From: Erythrophleum ivorense
Lineage: Eukaryota; Streptophyta; Magnoliopsida; Fabales; Fabaceae
DNA: 64,000 nucleotides
Direction of reading: 5' to 3'
NCBI GenBank assembly: GCA_026724425.1
Contig: JAIUCV010000005.1
Span: 32,399,784 to 32,463,783 of the forward strand
A program made the translations under genes and the position numbers. Positions 23,816 to 34,431 of the stretch are shown in pieces. The notes below the pieces were generated by a model that was not told the DNA's origin, did no database searches, and worked only from the letters and a program-made list of their open reading frames with translations. Every line of letters begins with the position of its first letter. Position 1 is the first letter of the stretch.

Positions 23816-26800
23816 GAAAGCCCCAAGACAGTTAAAACTCCTCCGGTGTATGTTTTTAAATGACAATTGACTCGAACTTTGACCGTTTCGTTCAGAAAGG
23901 TTTTAGCTCCAAATTGAGTGATCTCAAAGGTATTTTATCAGATTGGGAACCTAAATTTTATGATAGAAAATGCGGTTATCAAAAAAGAGCTAAAATGAAG
24001 CTAAAATGGAAATGTCACCTACACGAGACGTAAATATCATTTATTTTAACAATTGTTTCTTGAATATTCTCCTTAAATTGGATGTCCCACCTCCTCACCT
24101 TCCTAACCGGCCTTAAGCTTCATCCAAAATAGAAGGGAGAGCTAGGGAGAAGATGCACTAAGAAGGCCAAGGAAGAAGGGAGAAATCAAGGAAATAGGTA
24201 TGAAAATTTAATGAATTTCATTGTCTTTCTTCTTAAAACTTTGTTCTCCTCTTCTTACTTCATCTTTTTATGGTTTTGGATATTCATATGGTTCTGTTTT
24301 GGCCTTGAACTAGAGGGGAAGCTTAGAGTTTCAAAGAGAAGACTAAAGCAAGGCAAAGAGCTCTTGAAATAAGCTTGATTCAAGGTAGCCTTCTTCCATT
24401 TTGTTGCTTCTTCTTCCCTTGCTTCCTCTTGAGTGTCTCGTCCAAGTTGAGACTAGGTAGGAGAGGAGAGTTTTTGTATAGGAACTAGTGAGAATTCATT
24501 GATTTAGACTATAAGAACTTAGAATCTGCAAGGAAATCCAAAGTTTATCCATTGAAATTCAAAATAAGAAAGTGTGGAGTTCTTGAACACCTTTCAAAAA
24601 TTGATTTGATACATGAATTTTCTTGTATATGTGAATGTTCATTTGAGTTCCTAAGACCCCTAGAAAGCCTCCAAAATGCCCTTCCCGTCAAGAAAAAAAT
24701 CAAAAACTCCATTGGCCAAATTCCCTCCATATGTCTCAGCCAAGCTTGGATAATTAGGGTAAGAAGTGTTTTAAATTCATTCCTAGCTTGGTTTGGAACT
24801 CTATATGATAGAAGAAGGTGAAAGGAACTCTTGGGAAAATTTTAGAAGTTATAGATTGGGAGATGAAATAATGGTTTCCATAATGTAGCCTTAAGAAGTA
24901 ACTTGTATCTAAACTCTTAAAAATGAGTTTATGACGACTTTAAGGAGTCTAAATAGAACCAAGAAGTCTAGATATGAGAACAAAATGGAGTTAAGAACTT
25001 GAATTATGATAGTTGCTTCATTAATCCACTAATGGAATTAATATGAGACTAATGAACAAAGTGTGCTTCTTAAATATTAGTTTAATGATTTAGCTTGCTC
25101 TAAGGTAGTAATTGAGTCTTATTTGTTGTGTTTAGGCCAAGAAAATCAAACTCCGTCTCCTTGTGGTTATATAGGTAAGAAGCAAATGGAACAAGTCAAA
25201 ATTAAAGCTTGGATTTCTACCAAGATAGCTCTTCACTCTATTCTTGTTACATTTTTGGATGTGTATGTATGTATACTTGTGTGTGCATTTATATCTTGAA
25301 ACATGCCACATGATGTTATCATATTGCATTGATACCAATATGCTTTCTTGAATGTTGCAGATTATGAAAATTTCTCATAAAAGTGAGGTGATACAAAAAG
25401 TCCCTTACTATGGGTGAGGTGATGTCAAAAGTCTCTAAGCATGGGTGAGATAAGGCCAAAAGTCTCATGAATGGGTGAGGCCAAGTCAAAAGTCCTTAGG
25501 TCGAGGGTGAGGCAAAACCAAAAGTCCTAAAAATGGGGTGAGACTAAACCAAAAGTCCTTAGAGCTCATTCTTGACCTTGACATGATTTTGTGATATAGA
25601 AATGTTGATTTGAATGCTTTATGGTTACATTAGAAAGAACACTTGTGCTCTTGGACACGTTACATGCCTTGATTGCTTACTTGAATGAATGTATGAGCTA
25701 TTGGGATTCCATGAATCTCACCCCCTTCCCTCTCCCATTTCACCATGTATAGGTGGTGTTCAAGATGTTAAAGATGGAAGCCAAGGACCTTGAAAAGCTA
25801 ATTCATGACACTTGTGTAGTTTTTGATAGAAAAAGAATGTCAAAATGTTTATATACTAGTTATTTTTTAGATGTAAATATTTGATTAAGTGTAAAAGTAT
25901 ATATGAATGATGTATGAACCAAGTTTGAGACCAAATCAATGTTAATGTAAGAGTTGGGCATTTGATGGCTTGTATATGGTAGTGAATTCTTGCATGTGGC
26001 ATAGTGAAATTGAGATGCATGATAATTTGGACTACTTAGGTAGTTCATATAAGATATATTCTTACTTTAAAACTTGCCTAAGAGATGTTAGAACAAGAAA
26101 AAAGCCATTTGGAACCATAATGACCATTTTATGCCACCAAACTTGCCAAATTCAAGAACTATATCAAGATTTGACCAAATGACCTATTCTTGGTCTAAAA
26201 CTCAGCATGCTTATAGGTCTTGTCCAGAACTTTTTGGAAAGCTAAAGTGTATATTATTTGAAACTCTAAAGAATTTTTGGTGAATTTTCAAAGCTAGCAA
26301 AATAGTGTCCAATGGCTATGAAATTTTACAAGGAGAAACTAAATATTCACAGTGACTTATACTAGTTGGAAGCACCTCAATTGGAGGTCTGTAGAGGGAG
26401 AACTAATTTTTTAAGTTTCAAATTAGTATTAGGGACTCTAGTAGACCTTGACTACTGTCCCATCAATTTTTGAGGTCTAAAGGCTTTTGAACTAGTCTAG
26501 ACTTATTTTTTCCCTCTTTTTAACATCTGTAATTTTTCAAGTTGGTATAGTTTGCCTAAATTGGATTTTTGTAGAATTAGTTATGAATTTTTGAAATTTA
26601 TATCAATAAACTATATCAGAAACGCTGGGCAGTCTAACTTATGCCACTATTCTATTGCCAAACATAGTCCAAATGATGTTCTTATCACTTAGAATCAATT
26701 TCAGTATAAAGTTAACATCCAGAGCTTTTTAGAAAGCTATAGGTTGCTTGATTTTGATTTTTTTAGAATTAGTTATAATTTTCCAAAGTTGACACTAGTA

Positions 26801-27087
26801 AATTAGAATTCTGACCCGAGGCTAAAAAGTGAAAATTCTGGTTTTTGGCTCCAAATCTGTGGTTTGTGGGATGTTTTGAGTCATTTGTGATTTTTATGGA
26901 CAAAGTAGGTGTAGGGAATGTTATCAGTGAGTTTACAGGGTCCATGGATCAAAATTTGAATTTTAAACGCTAACGTAACGCGAGGAAATTAAATTATTTT
27001 ATTCCTTTTTCCTTGGTTTTTCTTTGTTTACACATGAAAGTCATCTTGAATATGGGAATATGGAGCTTAATAAATTATAGTGTGACA
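23816..27087 (+). mobile_element. Solo LTR A, right part
   Basis: It resumes at AAGCCCCAAGACAG, exactly where LTR A stopped at 4949 (compare AAGCCCCAGGATCAG at 5500 in element C). It then runs through the LTR, including the minisatellite at 25382-25562, to ..TATAGTGTGACA at 27087. ACCTT follows, completing the perfect TSD with 4658-4662. Total LTR A length without inserts is about 3.56 kb. Confidence 0.85.
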
Positions 27088-27210
27088 ACCTTATTCATAG
27101 AAACTAATAAATAAACTCAATTGTAAGACAATAAACATATAATGGATATAATTTGTTTGAATATGCTATAAGGAAATAAGCTAAAACCTTCCAATAAATA
27201 GATTTGAAAT

Positions 27211-27478
27211 TATAGAAATTTGGAATTCATAAGTCTTTTTTGATTCATCTTATTTTAAAATAATATAAAGGAGATAGTTTACTCTAGGAATCAACTAACC
27301 AATCTTGGAATCAAGGAAGAAAATAAAGAAACGAATACATAACAAAGATAGCATGATACTTGGAAATAAGAAAAGAAAGAAATAAGTTGACTATGATGCT
27401 AAAATCCCATGCGATAAGTAAGGGACAATTAGAAAATGAATAAGCCCATAATAAGCTTATAATGATGAGATTCCAACA
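27211..27478 (-). repeat. 3' LTR of the gag-only copia element (268 bp)
   Basis: Read on the minus strand it begins TGTTGGAATCTCATC and ends ..AAATTTCTATA, and it is preceded by the purine tract GAAAGGGAG. It aligns directly with 29011-29289, sharing for example the GATTCATCTTATTTT segment. Confidence 0.8.
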
Positions 27479-27689
27479 CTCCCTTTCAAGTTAGACATAA
27501 CTTGGAGTTATATTGCCAATCGTCTTCACAAACTCTAATCCCACTTTGAGCATAGGAACTAGACCTAACAATATTCTCTAAATTGTTTAGGTAGATCCTT
27601 ATTTCTAAGCAAATTTTGCAACAATTCCCATTGCTCTTTAGAATATGTATTATCCTTAAATTAAGGTATCTTTTCAGTGATCATTGTTG

Positions 27690-28560
27690 ACTCACTGGTT
27701 TCATCCTTTTGTCTTGGCTTCCAATTTACTAGTTTGCCATGAATTTTCCAACATTTCTTTTTAGTGGGACCCGATTTGTTGTAATGATCACATCATGCAT
27801 ATGACTATTTTTTTAGCTTGCTATCAGCTCCTAAAAAATTGGTTCCTTAAGTAATAAGTGTAGATGATTCATTGGAACTAGAAATGAGAGTTTTTAACAT
27901 CAACTTCTTTTTAGTCTCATGTCTGATGTTAGAGAAAACCTTTTTAAATGAAGGAAGAGGGGTTTTTGCAAAGATTCTCCCTCTAACTTCATCATAGGTA
28001 TTGTTGAGGTCCATCAAGAATTTGTAAATATGCTTCTTTCAACAATTTTTCAATAGTTGGTTGCATCACTTAGGCATTCACATGTGTACATTTCCAATGC
28101 ATTAAGATATTGCTAATATTGTGCTATTGTTGTAATATTGATTTACAGGCATTTCTCTTTGTTTCAAGTCATGTATGAGGCTCTTAACTTCAAAGGTATT
28201 AATAGCACTTTTACAAGTAAAGTAAGATTCATAAGCAAATTCCTATATATCATGGGTAGACTTATAGTACATGTAAAGCTCCCTAATATCAATACTCATA
28301 GAATTAACCAACCACAACATTATAAGGTTGTTTTTAGCATACCATTTTTTTGTACTTAGGGTCATGCTTTTCAGGAGGAATAGCTTCGCCACTTAAGTAT
28401 TCCTCCTTCCCTTGACCACTTACAAACATCAATACATACTAACTCAATTAGGGATAATTGTGTTTGTTGAGTTTATGAGCGGTAACAATTGCTAGTGATA
28501 GGTCGAAGCCTTCATAAGTCAGTGACATAATCTCTATAAAGCCTCCTTTATTTTACAATA
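27690..28560 (-). pseudogene. gag: copia-type gag remnant
   Basis: Minus-strand translation in shifting frames gives the UBN2/Retrotran_gag order. An N-terminal ITAHKLN-like segment lies at about 28490. Next come GKGKEEYLSGEAIPPEKHDPKY (about 28370-28430), WYAKNN and LVNSMS (about 28290-28360), and a later KQREMPVNQYYN-like segment near 28140. A degenerate zinc knuckle CDHYNKSGPTKKKC is followed by WKIHGKLVNWKPRQ (about 27715-27800). Two knuckle ligands are changed (second Cys to Tyr, His to Pro). Stops and frameshifts throughout make it non-coding. Confidence 0.78.
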
Positions 28561-28994
28561 CCATTTTAGTGGTAGCCTCCATTTCTTTACCACCTAGGAT
28601 TGTGTTATACTTGTATTTAGTCATGCAAGTGATTTAAGCTAGTAGGCTCTATTCTAAAACAAGTGAAATAGAAAAAGGATGAAAAAAACTCTATTGTATT
28701 TTTTGATTACTTTTTTTTCAATTCAAAACTATAGGCAAGGAATGATTAGTGTTGGAGACAACAAGTTTGAAGGAGTTGGACAATGAAGGTCCAGTATAGA
28801 TAAAACAAAGGTAAAGTTTCTATTTTTGAACAAGTAAAATATAAAAGAAAAAAAATTAATAGATGCTCTATTTTTGAACTAATAGAATAAGGGAAATAAA
28901 AATGCACTTGCAAGGACAACCAATGAAGTTTTAGAGTTGTAAAAGCAAGGAAAATGAGTAATCAAGGTTGGTCAAAAACTCCCTTTGGCTGAAT

Positions 28995-29010
28995 GAAAGT
29001 TTTGATACCA
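28995..29010 (-). promoter_or_regulatory. Primer binding site of the gag-only copia element
   Basis: On the minus strand, TGGTATCAAAACTTTC directly abuts the 5' LTR end (..TTTCTACA). It resembles the iMet-type PBS TGGTATCAGAGC for the first eight bases and then diverges. Confidence 0.65.
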
Positions 29011-29289
29011 TGTAGAAATTTGGAGTTCATAAATCTATTATGATTCATCTTATTTTGAAATAGAAATAGTATATATAGTTAACTCTAGCAATCAACCAAC
29101 CAATCTTAGAAATCAATGGAAGAAAACAAGGAAATAAATACATAATAAAGATAGTATGATACATGAAAATTTAAAAAGGAAAAAAGGAAAGAAATAAGTT
29201 AACTATGATCTAAAATCCCATGTGATAAGCAAGGAATAACTAGAAAATGAATGAGCTTGTAATGAGCCCATAATCACAAGATTCTAATA
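29011..29289 (-). repeat. 5' LTR of the gag-only copia element (279 bp)
   Basis: It is a direct-repeat partner of 27211-27478 at roughly 85% identity by eye. Its minus-strand start is mutated (TATTAGAATC instead of TGTTGGAATC), while the inner ..CTACA end is intact. Confidence 0.8.
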
Positions 29290-31590
29290 GGAATTTCATC
29301 TAAAATAAGGAATTCAATAAAAATAACCTAAAAAAATTGGAGTAGCAATTTCACATTAATCTAAAATTTAATATTTCTAAGTAATCACAACATTGTAAAT
29401 AGGGAAAAATAAGAAAATTAAAAGGAATGCAATCTAGAAAATTCCCAAATTACAATTTAAGATATTTATAAGACACATGCAAACTCAAAAACTCACCATA
29501 GCCAAGGTTGGACAAAAAATAAAGGCTATTAACAACCGTAATAACATTATGAACTACTAAGTCATATCTCTTATTTTGTAAAGCAATTATTTCCATATGA
29601 ATTATCTAAGTTATAAAATACTTTTAGATCACACCATGAAACTAATAAATATAGCTAAAAAAAGAATAGAACACGTAATAATTTGAAATGTTAAAGCACT
29701 AGAAATAATCATAGAGGAAACATAAGGCAGTCATACACATAAGAAACTAATGATAATCAAAGAAGAGGGGTGTGGGACCTAAAGAGTTTGGTGCTAAAGT
29801 GGCATTTTTTGTCCTAACTCACTTTCTTCCTAATCTTGCAACCATTAGAAAGCTTTCTATGGCAAACAAATACAACAGATGAATAAGATCTTGCAACCAT
29901 TAGAGAGCTTTCTATGGCAAACAAATACAATAGATGAATAAGATGCACCATTAACCGAACTCATGCTAACACCTATAAAGAGATGTAACAAACTTATAAC
30001 ACCTATGCCTAAATTCAAGAAACCCACACTTAAACGTGAGTTAAACACAAAGGATGTAACCCATAATGATGAATTTCAAGTGATTTTGTGGAGGAATTTT
30101 AGGGATTTTGAAGGGACTAGGCCAAATAACTTTTGGGATTGAAAAGCAGAGAGGAAGCAACATGAGGTTAAGGGCAATTTGAACCAAATTAGGGCTTTAG
30201 TTATTTTTAGAAAAAGTCACTTATTCGCTAAACAGCCAATTGTCCATCCTTGTCAATCCACTATCATGGTGGACAAGCATTCTAAGATCCTTTACATGTT
30301 TTGGATAGACCAATAACATGGGTTAAAGCCAAAAGAATCAATAAAGCAGTGCAAAGATTAGTTCAAATTTATTGGGTCAAGCACAATAATTTACAAAGCA
30401 ATGCAACAATTGGTAAGATAAACTTTAAGAAAGGAAAATAAACTCTTATGAACGTGATACAAGTTCAAAAGGATGCATGAGAGTTGGAATTTACTTAGGC
30501 ATATGGGCTTTATAATTGTTAAGATTTATTTTTGTCAATTGTAAATGGTTTCAACATTACTTTTATTTCAACCCATTCATTTAGTTTTATGTTTTGTATT
30601 TTTTTTGGCAAGAATTAAGTTTTCTTATTGTAAATGGATTACTAATCCTATTTAAGCTAGGAATCCATATTATTTCAAGTATTTTTAATTTTAGTGTATT
30701 AGCTATTAGGGTTTATTTTGTTGCCATATGTGTTTATGTGCATGTGAATAGTGTTTAAAAGGAATTTTGAGTGAATAAAAATGTGAATTTCAAAGAGTGT
30801 AAGCCATTTTCTCTTAGTTCTTTCATGAACTATTATCAAACATATCAAAGATCTCTATCATTGTGGCATTCAATCATAAGGTTAAGATTTTTAGAATTTT
30901 CTTTTCAAAGGTTTTAATCTTCCTTATAATATGATTTTCTAGCTTTCTTGGGTTGTGATTCAATCTTGTGTAGGTTTAAGGCATTCGTTATCCAAGGGTT
31001 CACATCAAAGCCTTACATTTCAATCTTGCTTAAAAATGTTCAATTAGTTGTTTAATTCAAATAGTCAAGTGTATGGTAGCAATAGAATCCAATTGTGAGT
31101 TTTTCAAAACATAAGGATTTTATATGGGTTAAGTTGTAAATATAAACACTAAAAGGAATTGTGAAATTATCCATTTAGGGGGATCAACTTGTAATTACTA
31201 CTAACTATTTTTAACAAATAGAAAAATCAATGGAACTAAATTGTAAATATTGTCTTTTCTTTTAAAATCTATTGGGCTTTTCTTTTCTTTTTTTAAATTT
31301 TGCCAACATGTTGCCTAAGAACCAATTTTTGCCATTTCAACTCTAACTAGCATCCCTTGATCATGCCATTGGTTGCACTTATGGACTTGTTTTTCTAGTT
31401 GCATGGAAGAAGGCACTATAATTGAATTAATGATTGAAGGAATTAAGGATTCAGCTTTTTTTTCATTAATCAACTTAAGGGAATATTAAAGAAATTACAT
31501 AAATTCAAGCCTTTTAATCTTTTAACATTTAATAAGATTGATAGTTAATTAAGGGGAAAACTACATAATTAAGAGGTCATATGTTCCTTA
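29290..31590. other. AT-rich stretch without recognisable genes
   Basis: No protein family is visible. It contains a clean 56-bp tandem duplication (29832-29943). The patch at 30500-30960 (a run such as CCTATTTAAGCTAGGAATCC, an AGGGTTTATTTTG patch, and ATCAAACATATCAAAGATCTC) has the flavour of a retrotransposon LTR transcript start and end, but I could not find a partner or TG..CA ends. Confidence 0.4.
29832..29943. repeat. 56-bp tandem duplication
   Basis: Two adjacent copies beginning ATCTTGCAACCATTAGA at 29832 and 29888 differ at only two positions (AAAGC/GAGC and CAACAG/CAATAG), so this is a young local duplication. Confidence 0.9.
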
Positions 31591-31599
31591 ACATTAAAT

Positions 31600-31845
31600 A
31601 AGATAGAGAATTAATGTTTAAAGGATTTTTTGTCACATTTTGAAGCCAATGTATCAAATTTGTGATTAATTCTTAATTTATGAGGTGTTTTGTTACATTT
31701 TAAAGTTTATAAACTAAAAGTGCAGCTAAGTTTAACTTCAAGAAGTTTTTTATTACATTATAAAGTTGATATACTAAAATTGTGACTATGCCTCAGTTTA
31801 AAGGGTGTTTTGTTACATTTAAAAATTGATGTATTAAAATGTAAA
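31600..31845. repeat. About 60-bp minisatellite, 4 diverged units
   Basis: Repeating pattern GGTGTTTTGTTACATTTTAAA, then ..TATACTAAAATTGTG.. and a TTTA(A)AG spacer. Units start near 31620, 31681, 31741 and 31801. Divergence is roughly 20-25%. No coding potential. Confidence 0.75.
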
Positions 31846-32456
31846 TATTTTATTATCTTTATACATTGTATGTTCAAATATTTTAGTGCTTAAAAATTAA
31901 GTTACACATCAACACAAATTTCTCAACTAGTTGAAAGGATGTGGACTAAGACTCTACATCTTTATGTGCAAAGGTTTGAATTTCTCCTAAACTAGTAGTC
32001 CAACTGATGCTAATGGTCAACCTATCCTTATTAGTATTTTTATAAACAAATATACATATAAACAATATGTATAAAGGACAATTAGAAAAAAAATATTACA
32101 CACATTAGAACTCATCTCCTCCTAAAAAATTTTTTTGAACCTTATCTTTTTTTATCATCAAACCCCATCTCCTTAAAAACAAATTTCTAACCTTCAATCC
32201 ACAAATTGAAAACTATCATTGAAATCTGCCCCCATCTTCATTAATACTTACACCAGTAAAAAGACCATTCTTTTCAAAATGATTAAGTGATGTATGATAG
32301 CTCAAGGTGTCAAATGTTAAGCAATAAGATTAAGAAGGTTATCAAGTAAGTAGAGTGATTTTACATTTGGAAGTTTGAAATTCAACACCTTTTTGTTTGG
32401 TGTTTTATTTTTAACAACATTATAGTATAAGACTCATCTAGACTAGAAGTCCACTA

Positions 32457-32830
32457 AACTATGTTTTTGGTCTTGCTTTATAAAATCTTAAAGTAGCAAG
32501 TGTAATAGTAAGATTAAACCATATGCATTACCTTTTTTACTTCACCTAATATAAAACTATAAATAAACACACAAAATACCCAATTAAGTTAGTAAATCTC
32601 CTTTAGTACTATTTTTTGTTTTTAAACTATGTTTTTGTCTTGTTTTATAAAATGTTAGAATAGTAAGGGTAATAGTTAGGTTAAATCAAGTGTATTAAAG
32701 ATTAGTGGATTTGAACTTGTAATGTGTGTATTAACTTTTTACTAAACCTAATTTGAAACTATAAATAGACACATAAAATAGCCAATTAAGTAAGTAACTA
32801 AATCCCTTTTAATATTATTTTTTAGTTCTA
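32457..32830 (+). repeat. Two tandem eroded copia-LTR-like units
   Basis: Two adjacent units of about 165 bp start at 32457 and 32624 with AACTATGTTTTTG. Each holds the same motifs as 33855-34020: GTAATAG.TTAGGTTAAA, ACTATAAATA.ACACA and AATTAAGT.AGTAA. The ACTATAAATA motif resembles a TATA box. Confidence 0.6.
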
Positions 32831-33854
32831 TAATGATATAATAGCTCAAAGAGTAAGGCTTTTATTATTTTTGCATTTTAGCCTAAAGCTCCAACCACTT
32901 CTCAAAGGAGCTATGGCCCCCTATTTCTCTAGCATAGTTCTAGTCTTTTTTCAACTAATTTTTTAGTAATTAAAATGCACTTCAATAATCAAAAAAAGTT
33001 TTTTAAAGAGTTCTTTTGAAGTTAGTGACATTCATATTAGATCCAAAGATTTTCAAACAATGCATCCCTAGTAGTATAATGTTAGAAATCCTTCCCACAC
33101 ACATCCACGTGCCATTGTTATAGATTTATTGATTGTCATCCTAGGCACTAGAGTGCGAGGCCATGTTTGACATTGTCAAATGCACCTAACACCTTGAAAA
33201 TGTAGCCAGGCTTTCTAACCTTGATTCTGGCATTGGTTTGGTATAGGTTGTGATATTTTGTGGTATTTTGATTATGTCTTAGGTTTTCTTATGTAGTTCT
33301 TTATCTAAGTGGTTTGTGATTTTTTTTCTTTATTTGTTTTAGTAGTTTAATATTCATGATTATGTGAGTTTCTGCTTTGTACAAGAACATTGGTTTAAAA
33401 AAAAGGTGAATAGAAGATTTGAACACTATATTGTGTTTGCTTGGGCATCGTGGTTGCAATCCAAGCTATGGAGATCAGCTATGAGAATGTCAAAAAGGCC
33501 ACTCATAGAAAGTAGATCAAAGAATTCTAGAAGTTAGGTTAATGTGTTAGATGATGTAGCCAAGGAAAGCAATTGAGAGAATGTCAAGGATTGCTTATGG
33601 AAAGTAGGTTGAAAAATTATAGGAATTGTTTGTCTATCAAGGATGTTATAAAAAAATATTAGTTGTTAAAGATCTTTGATTGTAAATAAGATTGCAGTTT
33701 GATGACCTTGTGAATTGCGATATATTATCAGGGTGACCATGTGCGTCACAATGTTTATCTTTGTTTTAAGGTTCCAAGTTTGGATATGCATTTATTTTAA
33801 TTAATTTTATTTGTAACATTGAGTTTTTTTCATAATTTTTGACTTGAGGAGGAG

Positions 33855-34030
33855 TGTTAGAATAATAATAAGTGTGACAACTAGGTTAAATCAAGTGTGT
33901 TAAGCATTAGTGGGCTTAGGCTTATACTATATGTACTACCATTTGTACTTAATCCAATTTACAAATATAAATAAACACATAGTTGCCTAACTAAGTAAGT
34001 GAATTTAGTATTATTCTTTATTTCTATGCA
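33855..34030 (+). mobile_element. copia-type 3' LTR remnant with polypurine tract
   Basis: GAGGAGGAG at 33846-33854 directly precedes TGTTAGAATAATAATAAG, the typical PPT plus LTR start of plant copia elements. Downstream it matches the two units at 32457-32830. Upstream (33250-33845) I could not recognise pol, so only the end of an old element survives. The LTR's right border is unclear. Confidence 0.55.
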
Positions 34031-34329
34031 TAAAAATGATGTTTTTATTTTGTATTAATGTAGATATCATATTCTAGCTATTACTTTGTGTTGTTTAGAA
34101 TGACATTATTTTATATTATTAGCTACCACAGCTATTAATAACTAATTCTATTCCTAATACTATATCCCTTGTAACATTATGTGCACATTTGATGGTTAAG
34201 GTAATGAATCAATGTTTTGTAATGATAATTAACAAAAATCAAGGTCAATTATTATCTTATGTTAGATTGTACCTCCCAAATTTAGTTTTTAGCCATGTTC
34301 ATTATATGTTGTTATATTTGCAAGTTAGA

Positions 34330-34431
34330 AGTAAAAGTAATTTGAACATTCTTATATGTGACAAAAATGATAACTTATTAGACACTACAACAAGTGTGGT
34401 GTCCAGGAAGTTTCTTAGAATAGTTAGTTAG
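34330..34431. repeat. Tandem duplication copy 1, left part (split by LTR E)
   Basis: The segment TTTGAACATTCTTATATGTG..GACACTACAACAAGTGTGGTG recurs at 37427-37530. The copy continues on the other side of LTR E at 37289-37424 (TTGTTCTATTTCTTTTAATGT.., matching 37540-37650). The locus was therefore a direct tandem duplication of about 230 bp before LTR E inserted in the first copy. Confidence 0.8.

Larger units (their letters stand above)
27211..29289 (-). mobile_element. Short gag-only copia-type LTR element (TR-GAG-like)
   Basis: Read on the minus strand, it has a 5' LTR (29289-29011), PBS TGGTATCAAAACTTTC, a gag remnant, PPT AAAGGGAG, and a 3' LTR (27478-27211) that starts TGTTGGAATCTCA. 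Flanks GAAAT (27206-27210) and GGAAT (29290-29294 region) match at 4 of 5 positions. The internal region is only about 1.5 kb and contains no protease, integrase or RT. Known groups with this design are TR-GAG elements, which depend on autonomous relatives for replication. It could also be an internally deleted full-length element. Confidence 0.8.

Noticed and set aside
25380..25560. Regular 30-38 bp repeats that at first glance resemble a CRISPR array
   Set aside because: Units are degenerate without unique spacers, lie inside plant LTRs and are in several LTR copies. This is a minisatellite.
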